A stretch of 64,000 bases of DNA from Panorpa germanica (Eukaryota > Arthropoda > Insecta > Mecoptera > Panorpidae): NCBI GenBank assembly GCA_963678705.1, contig OY783205.1, positions 25,101,034 to 25,165,033 of the forward strand, in the 5' to 3' direction. This document shows, piece after piece, positions 35,541 to 46,000 of this stretch. How positions within the stretch are numbered: the stretch's first letter is position 1; every line of letters starts with the position of its first letter. The translations under genes were made by a program, and so were the position numbers. Under the pieces are notes generated by a model. That model saw only the letters and a program-made list of their open reading frames with translations. It searched no databases and was not told the DNA's origin.

Positions 35541-37890
35541 GCGTGCCTGGCTTTTATGCAACCTTTTTTAAATCCATGGACATTTTTTTTCTAAAAATTT
35601 TTTTTGGATTCTTTGAAATATTTTGATGCAGCTATGTTCGTTATGGTCTAAAATAAAAAACTGCATCATTAGATTTTAAATAAGTATGCGTGCCTGGCTT
35701 TTATGCGACCTTTTTTAAATCCATGGACATTTTTTTTCTAAAAATTTTTTTTGGATTCTTTGAAATATTTTGATGCAGTTATGTTCGTTATGCTCTAAAA
35801 TAAAAAACTGCATCATTAGATTTTAAATAACTACTCGTGCCTGGCTTTTATGCGACCTTTTTTAAATCCATGGACATTTTTTTTCTAAAAATTTTTTTGG
35901 ATTCTTTGAAATATTTTGATGCAGTTATGTTCGTTATGGTCTAAAATAAAAAACTGCATCATTAGATTTTAAATTACTACGCGTGCCTGGCTTTTATGCG
36001 ACCTTTTTTAAATCCATGGATATTTTTTTCTAAAAATTTTTTTTGGATTCTTTTAAATATTTTGATGCAGTTATGTTCGCTATGGTCTAAAATAAAAAAC
36101 TGCATCATTAGATTTTAAATAAGTACGCGTGCCTGGCTTTTATGCGACCTTTTTTAAATCCATGGACATTTTTTTTCTAAAATTTTTTTTGAATTCTTTT
36201 AAATATTTTGATGCAGCTATGTTCGTTATGGTCTAAAATAAAAAACTGCATCATTAGATTTTAAATAAGTATGCGTGCCTGGCTTTTATGCGACCTTTTT
36301 TAAATCCATGGACATTTTTTTTCTAAAAATTTTTTTTGGATTCTTTGAAATATTTTGATGCAGTTATGTTCGTTATGCTCTAAAATAAAAATCTGTTTCA
36401 TTACTTTTTAAATAAGTACGCGTGCCTGGCTTTTATGCGACCTTTTTTAAATCCATGGACATTTTTTTTCTAAAAATTTTTTTTGGATTCTTTGAAATAT
36501 TTTGATGCAGTTATGTTCGTTATGCTCTAAAATAAAAAACTGCATCATTAGATTTTAAATAACTACGCGTGCCTGGCTTTTATGCGACCTTTTTTAAATC
36601 CATGGACATTTTTTTTCTAAAAATTTTTTTTGGATTCTTTGAAATATTTTGATGCAGTTATGTTCGTTATGCTCTAAAATAAAAATCTGTTTCATTACTT
36701 TTTAAATAAGTACGCGTGCCTGGCTTTTATGCGACCTTTTTTAAATCCATGGACATTTTTTTTCTAAAAATTTTTTTTGGATTCTTTGAAATATTTTGAT
36801 GCAGTTATGTTCGTTATGCTCTAAAATAAAAATCTGTTTCATTACTTTTTAAATAAGTACGCATGCCTGGCTTTTATGCGACCTTTTTTAAATCCATGGA
36901 CATTTTTTTTCTAAAAATTTTTTTTGGATTCTTTAAAATATTTTGATGCAGTTATGTTCGTTATGGTCTAAAATAAAAAACTGCATCATTAGATTTTAAA
37001 TAAGTATGCGTGCCTGGCTTTTATGCGACCTTTTTTAAATCCATGGACATTTTTTTTCTAAAAATTTTTTTTGGATTCTTTGAAATATTTTGATGCAGTT
37101 ATGTTCGTTATGCTCTAAAATAAAAAACTGCATCATTAGATTTTAAATAACTACGCGTGCCTGGCTTTTATGCGACCTTTTTTAAATCCATGGACATTTT
37201 TTTTCTAAAAATTTTTTTGGATTCTTTGAAATATTTTGATGCAGTTATGTTCGTTATGGTCTAAAATAAAAAACTGCATCATTAGATTTTAAATAAGTAC
37301 GCGTGCCTGGCTTTTATGCGACCTTTTTTAAATCCATGGACATTTTTTTCTAAAAATTTTTTTTGGATTCTTTTAAATATTTTGATGCAGTTATGTTCGC
37401 TATGGTCTAAAATAAAAAACTGCATCATTAGATTTTAAATAACTACGCGTGCCTGGCTTTTATGCGACCTTTTTTAAATCCATGGACATTTTTTTCTAAA
37501 AATTTTTTTTGGATTCTTTTAAATATTTTGATGCAGTTATGTTCGCTATGGTCTAAAATAAAAAACTGCATCATTAGATTTTAAATAAGTACGCGTGCCT
37601 GGCTTTTATGCGACCTTTTTTAAATCCATGGACATTTTTTTTCTAAAAATTTTTTTTGGATTCTTTGAAATATTTTGATGCAGTTATGTTCGTTATAGTC
37701 TAAAATAAAAAACTGCATCATTAGATTTTAAATAACTACGCGTGCCTGGCTTTTATGCGACCTTTTTTAAATCCATGGACATTTTTTTTCTAAAAATTTT
37801 TTTTGGATTCTTTGAAATATTTTGAGGCAGTTAGGTTCGTTATAGTCTAAAATAAAAAACTGCATCATTAGATTTTAAATACCTACGCGA
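35541..37890 (+). repeat. 147-bp satellite, left array, 16 conserved monomers
   Basis: Counting the word GCGTGCCTGGC (or a one-base variant), monomers start at 35541, 35688, 35835, 35981, 36127, 36273, 36420, 36567, 36714, 36861, 37008, 37155, 37301, 37447, 37593 and 37740: spacing 146-147 bp throughout. Each has long T and A runs, an NcoI-type CCATGG word and usually ACGCGT. The next monomer, at about 37887, is strongly degenerate. Confidence 0.95.
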
Positions 37891-38520
37891 TTTTGGCTTT
37901 TATGCGACCTTTTCTATTTTCATGGACATTTTCTTCAAAAAGAAAAAATTACATTTTCTTGAATTGTTTTGATGCAGTTATGTTCGCTATGCTTTAAAAT
38001 AAAGAACTGCTTCATCAGATTTTAAATATCTACGCAGAAACTAAAAAAATTGCATTGCTCTTAAAATCAAAAAGTGAACCTTTTCATCATTTTTAACAAG
38101 ATTATAGCCTTCTTTCATTGAAAAACTGAAGAAGAAAATATGTTATTTTTATAACCGTTTTTTATATAATTTTGAATGCTGATTTCAAATTTGTAATTAA
38201 TTTTTAGATAAGTCTTTTGGTTTACGAGATATCGGCATAAAAAGCCGAACAATTTTTATGAAAAGTAAGAAGACTATACTCTTCTTACTTTTCATAAAAA
38301 TTTAAAAAATACATGTCATTTTATAACGAATATTAACTTAATTTCAAATTTATAATTCATTTTTAAATAAGTATTTTAGTTTATGATATATCAATATTTT
38401 AAATCTTTTTATCGGAGTATGCAATGAAAGAAGACTATAATCTTGTTAAAAATGATGAAAAGGTTCACTTTTATGATTTTAAGAGCAATGCATTTTTTTT
38501 AGTTTCTGCGCAGATATTTA
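37891..38520. repeat. imperfect palindromic core of the satellite structure
   Basis: The two sides are diverged inverted copies: GAACCTTTTCATCATTTTTA at 38077 mirrors the segment around 38447-38466, and likewise the neighbouring AAGATTATAGCC region. Divergence within the core shows it is not a trivial sequencing hairpin. Confidence 0.8.
38253..38300. repeat. perfect 21-bp inverted repeat at the axis
   Basis: Arms 38253-38273 and 38280-38300 are exact complements (TTTTTATGAAAAGTAAGAAG plus one base) around the 6-nt spacer CTATAC. It marks the symmetry centre of the whole structure. Confidence 0.95.
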
Positions 38521-40500
38521 AAATCTAATGATGCAGTTTTTTATTTTAGACCATAACGAACATAACTGCATCAAAATATTTCAAAGAATCCAAAAAAAAT
38601 TTTTAGAAAAAAAATGTCCATGGATTTAAAAAAGGTCGCATAAAAGCCAGGCACGCATACTTATTTAAAATCTAATGATGCAGTTTTTTATTTTAGACCA
38701 TAACGAACATAACTGCATTAAAATATTTCAAAGAATCCAAAAAAAATTTTTAGAAAAAAATGTCCATGGATTTAAAAAAGGTCGCATAAAAGCCAGGCAC
38801 GCATACTTATTTAAAATCTAATGATGCAGTTTTTTATTTTAGACCATAACGAACATAACTGCATCAAAATATTTCAAAGAATCCAAAAAAAATTTTTAGA
38901 AAAAAAATGTCCATGGATTTAAAAAAGGTCGCATAAAAGCCAGGCACGCGTACTTATTTAAAATCTAATGATGCAGTTTTTTATTTTAGAGCATAACGAA
39001 CTGCATCAAAATATTTCAAAGAATCCAAAAAAAATTTTTAGAAAAAAAATGTCCATGGATTTAAAAAAGGTCGCATAAAAGCCAGGCACGCGTAGTTATT
39101 TAAAATCTAATGATGCAGTTTTTTATTTTAGAGCATAACGAACATAACTGCATCAAAATATTTCAAAGAATCCAAAAAAAATTTTTAGAAAAAAAATGTC
39201 CATGGATTTAAAAAAGGTCGCATAAAAGCCAGGCACGCATACTTATTTAAAATCTAATGATGCAGTTTTTTATTTTAGAGCATAACGAACATAACTGCAT
39301 CAAAATATTTCAAAGAATCCAAAAAAAATTTTTAGAAAAAAAATGTCCATGGATTTAAAAAAGGTCGCATAAAAGCCAGGCACGCATACTTATTTAAAAT
39401 CTAATGATGCAGTTTTTTATTTTAGACCATAACGAACATAACTGCATCAAAATATTTCAAAAAATCCAAAAAAAATTTTTAGAAAAAAAATGTCCATGGA
39501 TTTAAAAAAGGTCGCATAAAAGCCAGGCACGCGTACTTATTTAAAAAGTAATGAAACAGATTTTTATTTTAGAGCATAACGAACATAACTGCATCAAAAT
39601 ATTTCAAAGAATCCAAAAAAAATTTTTAGAAAAAAAATGTCCATGGATTTAAAAAAGGTCGCATAAAAGCCAGGCACGCATACTTATTTAAAATCTAATG
39701 ATGCAGTTTTTTATTTTAGACCATAACGAACATAACTGCATCAAAATATTTCAAAGAATCCAAAAAAAATTTTTAGAAAAAAAATGTCCATGGATTTAAA
39801 AAAGGTCGCATAAAAGCCAGGCACGCATACTTATTTAAAATCTAATGATGCAGTTTTTTATTTTAGAGCATAACGAACATAACTGCATCAAAATATTTTA
39901 AAGAATCCAAAAAAAATTTTTAGAAAAGAAATGTCCATGGATTTAAAAAAGGTCGCATAAAAGCCAGGCACGCTTAGTTATTTAAAATGTAATGAAGCAG
40001 TTCTTTATTTTAGAGCATAGCGAACATAACTGCATCAAAATATTTCAAAGAATCCAAAAAAATTTTTAGAAAAAAAATGTCCATGGATTTAAAAAAGGTC
40101 GCATAAAAGCCAGGCACGCATACTTATTTAAAATCTAATGATGCAGTTTTTTATTTTAGAGCATAACGAACATAACTGCATCAAAATATTTCAAAGAATC
40201 CAAAAAAAATTTTTAGAAAAAAAATGTCCATGGATTTAAAAAAGGTCGCATAAAAGCCAGGCACGCGTACTTATTTAAAATCTAATGATGCAGTTTTTTA
40301 TTTTAGAGCATAACGAACATAACTGCATCAAAATATTTCAAAGAATCCAAAAAAAATTTTTAGAAAAAAAATGTCCATGGATTTAAAAAAAGTCGCATAA
40401 AAGCCAGGCACGCATACTTATTTAAAATCTAATGATGCAGTTTTTTATTTTAGAGCATAACGAACATAACTGCATCAAAATATTTCAAGGAATATAAAAG
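38521..40500 (-). repeat. 147-bp satellite, right array, 13 conserved monomers
   Basis: The same monomer read on the minus strand. GCCAGGCACGC words lie at 38646, 38792, 38939, 39081, 39228, 39375, 39522, 39669, 39816, 39963, 40109, 40256 and 40403. Spacing is 146-147 bp except one 142-bp unit, which has lost five bases next to ATAACGAAC. Monomer number differs from the left array. Confidence 0.95.
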
Positions 40501-40540
40501 AATTTTTTTAGAAAAACATGTCCATGATCAAATCATCATT

Positions 40541-40745
40541 GATTACAACAATATGAATTGGATTGTGATATTAAAATATTGGATTGAAATATAGGTTAAT
40601 CAATGTATTTATTTTACCTCCATTCGACATATGTGGTGACAACATCACTTCTTCAATTGCTTATGCAAAACAACAAATCAGTATGCCACTATAATAATTT
40701 TATTAGTGTATATATATTTGCATGCTGATCAGGCGTTGAAAAATA
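40541..40745 (-). repeat. flanking module copy 2, inverted
   Basis: Reverse complement of the module at 35216-35421, with small differences. It places the same unique sequence at the outer edge of both arrays. Confidence 0.85.
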
Positions 40746-41058
40746 AGATTTTTCATGAATTTAAAAAATGTCGCATAAAAGTCAGGCACGCGTAGTTAAT
40801 TAAAATGTAATGCAGCAGTTCTTTATTTTAAAGCCTAATGAATATAACTGCATCAAAATATTTCAAAGAATCCAAAAACAATTTTTAGGTAAAAATGTCC
40901 ATGAATTTAAAAAAGGTCGCGTAAAAGCCAGACACGCATAGTTATTTAAGATGTAATGAAGCAGATCTTTGTTTTAAAACAAAACGAACATAACTGCATC
41001 AAGAAATTTCAAGAAAATGAAAATATAGATAATGTATCAACTTTAGAAAAAAATATTA

Positions 41059-41262
41059 TTTTTCAACGCCTGATTAGCATGCAAATATATATACACAATT
41101 AAAAGTATTATAGTTGTATACTGAATAATTTTTTGCGAAGACAAATGAAGAAGGAATAACGTCACTACATATGTCGAATGGGTGTAAAATAAAAACATTG
41201 ATTAACCTATATTTAAAAATCGATCTCTAAGTTCACAACCCAATTCATATTGTCGTAAACAA
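41059..41262 (+). repeat. flanking module copy 3, diverged
   Basis: Third, more diverged copy (TTTTCAACGCCTGATTAGC to ATTCATATTGTCGTAA) in the same sense as copy 1, beyond the two degenerate right-hand monomers. It suggests the left half of a second, lost or truncated unit. Confidence 0.75.
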
Positions 41263-41956
41263 TTTGAAACATGTAGAAATTCTTTTTGTAAAGTCGTTAT
41301 GCTAATATGATTTGATTGAGTCACGCTGAAGGTGAAGACAATAGCATGACATAATTCTACAATTTAACACGAATTTCTTTAGGTCCGGGACTCCTGCGGC
41401 TATTATTAATCTTATTAATAATTCTTAGTATTCATTCATTATTAATGAACCGCTAAACACAGTAATTAACGTGTAAATAAGCTATATCTAACATTTGCTT
41501 AATTTGTGACCTATTTTACAGCTTTTTGAAAAATAAACCTATCTTTTTACGCATTTTTAACACATTTTTAAAGATTAAAGAATATTTGAATATCTGTAAA
41601 ATATTGAATAAGTAAAAAAGTATCTATACAACTAAGTAGTATAGATATATATAGATGTATAGATACTACCTAAGAAGTAACTAACAGAAGTATTGGACTT
41701 TATTCATTCTATAGGTAAATAACTAAATTGGTTGAACTTTTATGGTCCAAACCAATGCGACATTCACATAGATATAATTTATTTTAGGGTATTTTTATTA
41801 TATACAAATGTTTCTACTGGCTATCGATAAATGTTTTAATTATGTCATTATTGAAAATAATATAAGACACAGAAACTTGAAAGAATTAGATCAATAAAAT
41901 ATTCTTTCTCCTTTATAACTATGTCCATTGTTAAACAATTGATCTGACTTTACTAC

Positions 41957-42044
41957 TTTTTTTTTTGTAACTCTGGCCCGGGGATCGAACCCGAGAACAC
42001 AGTAGTCAGAGTCAAACATCAATGCTCTCGCCCAACTGTGTCGT
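41957..42044 (-). repeat. tRNA-derived SINE
   Basis: Read on the minus strand: an A-box-like CAGTTGGGCGAGAGC, about 30 bp later the canonical B-box GGTTCGATCCC, then GGGCCAGAGTTAC and an A run of 10. It cannot fold as a full tRNA. The arrangement is that of a SINE head with a short A tail. A diverged relative lies at about 42770-42885. Confidence 0.65.
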
Positions 42045-42769
42045 TGACTTTATTACTTAATTTATTTTGCAATTTATTAATGTTTTATAAATATATAAAA
42101 CTGTCTAAGTGAATACGTTGTACCGACAAAGAATGTCGATGTATTAAGCTACTTGTTACTTTAACAAGTTGTACAACTTCTTCCAACAAATGTTGGTTGT
42201 TAATATTTTGTGTCTTACGGATATATACTTCTAAATGTTTTATTTTATACTTCAAAATACGTTTTATATTAATATAAATTTATATATAATAAATAATTAA
42301 ACCGGACCGACTAGACAATATAAATAAATTAGAATTTTAATATAGGCCGTGAACTTAATGTTATTATACTTGGACGACTATTATATTCAGTACGACGGTA
42401 AAATGAATACATCTGTAAAAATGCAACTTGTCTGAAATTCCAGGTGTCCATGAACTTGGGAGAGCGAGTGCAGCGACCGCTCTCTGCGTTGTAATAAGAA
42501 GACACGCCAAACCCTTATCCACACCTCAACCTCAACACAGAAGAAAATGCAACAAAATTATTAACAGCGATAAATAGAAGTTATTTGTGTTGCTGCAATT
42601 CAGGGGCTTTACACATGAACCATGAATATACAGCTTACAATTAATACAGTACATTCTGCTGCATTTTATATATAACTTATGAAACGTCGGCCTATTTCAG
42701 ATGCTAAGTTCTATCACCGACTTTATATAGGCAGATATGTGCAGCTACAGGCTGCCTAATAAGTTTATG

Positions 42770-42885
42770 ATTATAACTCAGGTCCGAATATCGAACCCGA
42801 AGACACAGCAGTTAGATTATCAAGTATATTTTATAACGTCTCGGTGTGTGCCATCTGAACTACGAGAATGACCAGCTTGCTACTA
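42770..42885 (-). repeat. diverged SINE-like fragment
   Basis: Shares TCGAACCCGA, GACACAGCAG and nearby words with the SINE at 41957-42044 but has lost B-box bases and the A tail. Borders are approximate. Confidence 0.4.
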
Positions 42886-42959
42886 GCGGGGCTGCATTAC
42901 CATCGCCCTCGCGAGGCCCCTACTCGTTGTTACTTGTCTTACCGGTTGTTTGCGTGCTG

Positions 42960-42968
42960 TATATAAAG
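42960..42968 (+). promoter_or_regulatory. TATA box of the lysozyme gene
   Basis: TATATAAAG, about 90 bp before the ATG. A GCAGTG initiator-like word follows ~23 bp downstream at 42982, at the right distance for a focused insect promoter. It is the only clear TATA box seen at the start of a gene in this window, fitting an inducible secreted product. Confidence 0.65.
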
Positions 42969-43052
42969 TTCTGCGTGGTCTGCAGTGTCTCATAAGTGCT
43001 AAATATTTCGAACGAAGTTGTCGCGACATTGTGTTAATAGTTAATCATAAAC

Positions 43053-46000
43053 ATGGGTTCCAGAAACATGATTATTGTGGCCATTGCCTTACTTGCCGCT
43101 GGTTTTTGGTGTGTTAAAGGTAAATACATTATTTTCCATTAAAATCTAACCTCAAAAAAGTTTTGTTAAATGTTGTTTCAAATATTTGTTTTAATATTGT
43201 ACGGACTACTTGTACTTGCTTGAATTAATTGTACTTTTTAGAAATCGCCTAATATTTATTTAATACTAGTTGACCCGATAGAAGTTGTCCTGTCCAAATT
43301 TCTATAAATTTCATCAAAATTCTTTGAAAATAAACAACTGAATCAATTTTTCGTTACTATTAGCCTGAGCACAATTTTTAAATCAGCTGTCAAACGATAT
43401 TTGCGCACATAGTAGCAAAAATCACATAGAAAAATGTGCTTTCAGTCTGTCAAATTTTTCGAGCAAATTTTTCTTTCCCTAAAAATCTATTAGTTGTTCT
43501 CAAGTGATATGCTTTCCAATGAGTAGCATTTTATTTCTCCTTATGTAGAAGATTGTAGATTGACTCTTTATGTAGTTAGAAAATTAAACTAATCATTAAA
43601 TACCGAACCATAAATATACGTATTATGTAACTATTTTTAACGGGTGTATAACATTTAATTTACCCGAAATTTTTCATACAACAGCCCAGTAAACATTTTG
43701 GAGTCACTTTGACATCATATTGAAGATGCGTCATGATTTTTTTGTCATAAAAGAGTTCATTTATAGTTCAGTTTCTCACATTTTTTCATATAAAATGTCT
43801 ACTTTATCGGCTACAGATGGCGGAATTACTCCACCTGTCGGAATACAAATGAAGATAAAGTTGATGCGAACTATAATTGAAGTGAAATAGTGAGAGAAAC
43901 GTCACTAAATAGGGCACTTCACCAAATTGTTTACTGGGAGATTGTATGTTTGCAAAAAATGACTTAAATATGTCTTGAAAAGGTCCAATAAAACTAAATA
44001 CAACTAATAAATCACAGTTGCGTGTATTTCAGGTTCAACCAAGATAACATAAACATTTTTACCTAAAATACAACGTTTTGTGACCTATATTTCTCCTTTT
44101 TGAAAAATAGAATTCATGAACTATATTAAGTAGACCGTTTCAAGGATTATGGAATTAGGAATTCGTTTTTAAGCACTTTAGAGAGTTTAGACCCTTTTAA
44201 ATGAAATATTAAAAGGTTATACTTATGTAAAATATTACAAGAATGTAGGGTATAGTTCAAATTACGAGAGTTCGGGGCGACTCATAATTAAAACAAGTTG
44301 TGGGGTTTAAACTACCGATATAACTAAAAAGCACTGACTTACTTATTTTTCTATAATGTATATAGAAACTAATAAGATAAAATTTATTATCGTATTATAG
44401 ATTTATACCGCTCTTATAACCTCTTTTAAGTATAAGTCGCCGTCGAACTATCTTAATTTGGACTATAACATCAATGTTATATTTTTAGCGAATGTGGTAA
44501 TCAACTTAATGAATTTTGAAGCTAAAGTTTAAGAAAAACAAAATTGGCGCGACCTTATTGCCCTGCCCTATTTATTTTATAGATTATTGTATGAATTACA
44601 TGCTACGAGAATTTAAACGCGGTATAATGTTCAAGAAATATTACTGAATGTCATCGAATGTCAACATCTTTGACTTATTTAAATATTTTTATATTTTTAA
44701 CGATCGTATCGCATCCTATGTGTTTTTCCCATTTATAATTTTCAATTCGATAAAGGAAGGTTATGTAAACATTTAAAGGAGTTGCGTTAAATCAACAAAT
44801 AAATACAAGTGTAAATTATCATGGACAGACAGGGACGAATTAAGACATTAAATACCATAGGGCTACTAGAAGTCGTTCCTCCTCTTATTCCAAAATTACT
44901 TTTTCGTTGCTATCACATTTACTTTACTTTTTCAGACAATGGGCTAGTGTCCTATGTCTCAATTTCTATAAAACTATACTACTATATATTGAGAAAGTAA
45001 GTTACTAGAACTTCAAATGTTCAATTATTTTTTTAAAACTCCTTATATGTTAAGAGATATTAACAATTAAAAAAGTCAATTTGTCTCTTTAATTATTAAA
45101 GGGAATCAACGTTGTACACATTCCAAATGCATGTGACATCACAATCGCTGCCAACCTTACAGCTCATAAATCTCTGCTATATGTATTTATATATCAAAAT
45201 ATCAAATATTATTTACAGCTATTTCAAGGAACAATAAAATTTTAATATTATGTCTGCCTTAGCAGGGTTAAATAAAATAAAAACTTATTATTCTTTGACT
45301 TAACTTGATTATTTCGACTATCAACATCTGCAGAACATTACCACAGCACTGACCTACTCAACAAATAACTGACATAACTCCATTTCACGTTATAAAAATA
45401 TGGCCGACCATTTCTAGCGCTAAAACTACAATTCACTTTTAATTGCTATATCTCCGTCAATATTTAGATATTTAATAAAATAAACACACCAATACACATT
45501 TATTAACACCAATTTCAATCAACAATTGAAAAATCGATCACTAAAAAATGAGTACACAAGCACATTTCTTTACGGGCTTTTTGGTACATTGCGTTTATAC
45601 GGTCCTGTGTGCAAATCGTAAACAAATATATAAATATTTAACGATTTTTTCAGACGTACATTCAGTTAATAAGAAATGTAAAGACATAAAAATCTCTGAG
45701 TCAAGGATTCCTCTTAAAGATATGCTTAAATGAGGTATTCCCGGCATTGGTAGACAAACGGTGTGACATCTTTTACTCATGTTTCAAATTACCTACGTTC
45801 TAGGTTATATTACTTTTACCTAACCTTACGTTTTACTATAGAGCGAAGTGTAACTATAGAGCGAAGTGTAAGAAACGAATAAAATAAAATTCATGATCGT
45901 ATTATAGATTTATACCGCTCTTATAACCTCTTTTAAGTATAAGTCGCCGTCGAACTATCTTAATTTGGACTATAACATCAATGTAATGATGATATTGTAA

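Larger units (their letters stand above)
34950..41270. repeat. composite inverted satellite structure, ~6.3 kb
   Basis: Two arrays of one 147-bp monomer face each other around a palindromic core (axis near 38276). Outside each array lies an inverted copy of a ~205-bp unique module, followed by degenerate monomers (35024 and 35168 on the left; 40781 and about 40930 on the right) and, on the far right, a third module copy. I see no coding frame of any substance. The overall form, inverted tandem arrays as long terminal repeats, resembles fold-back type transposons, but no transposase or sharp target duplication was found. Confidence 0.85.
41263..42959. other. intergenic region upstream of lysozyme
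   Basis: About 1.7 kb with two tRNA-derived SINE-like fragments (below) and AT-rich sequence. No gene is recognised. The 42870-42960 part is GC-richer and forms the proximal lysozyme promoter. Confidence 0.5.

Noticed and set aside
35541-40500. Regular repeats resembling a CRISPR array
   Set aside because: The 147-bp units are contiguous and nearly identical over their whole length, with no unique spacers, and the sequence is from an insect genome.
41957-42044. Functional tRNA gene on the minus strand
   Set aside because: A good B box is present, but the acceptor stem and anticodon arm do not pair and an A tail follows, so it fits a SINE.
45548-45780. Open frames of about 61 residues on both strands
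   Set aside because: They start in the end of MITE-A copy 4 and run into intron sequence; no coding signal.
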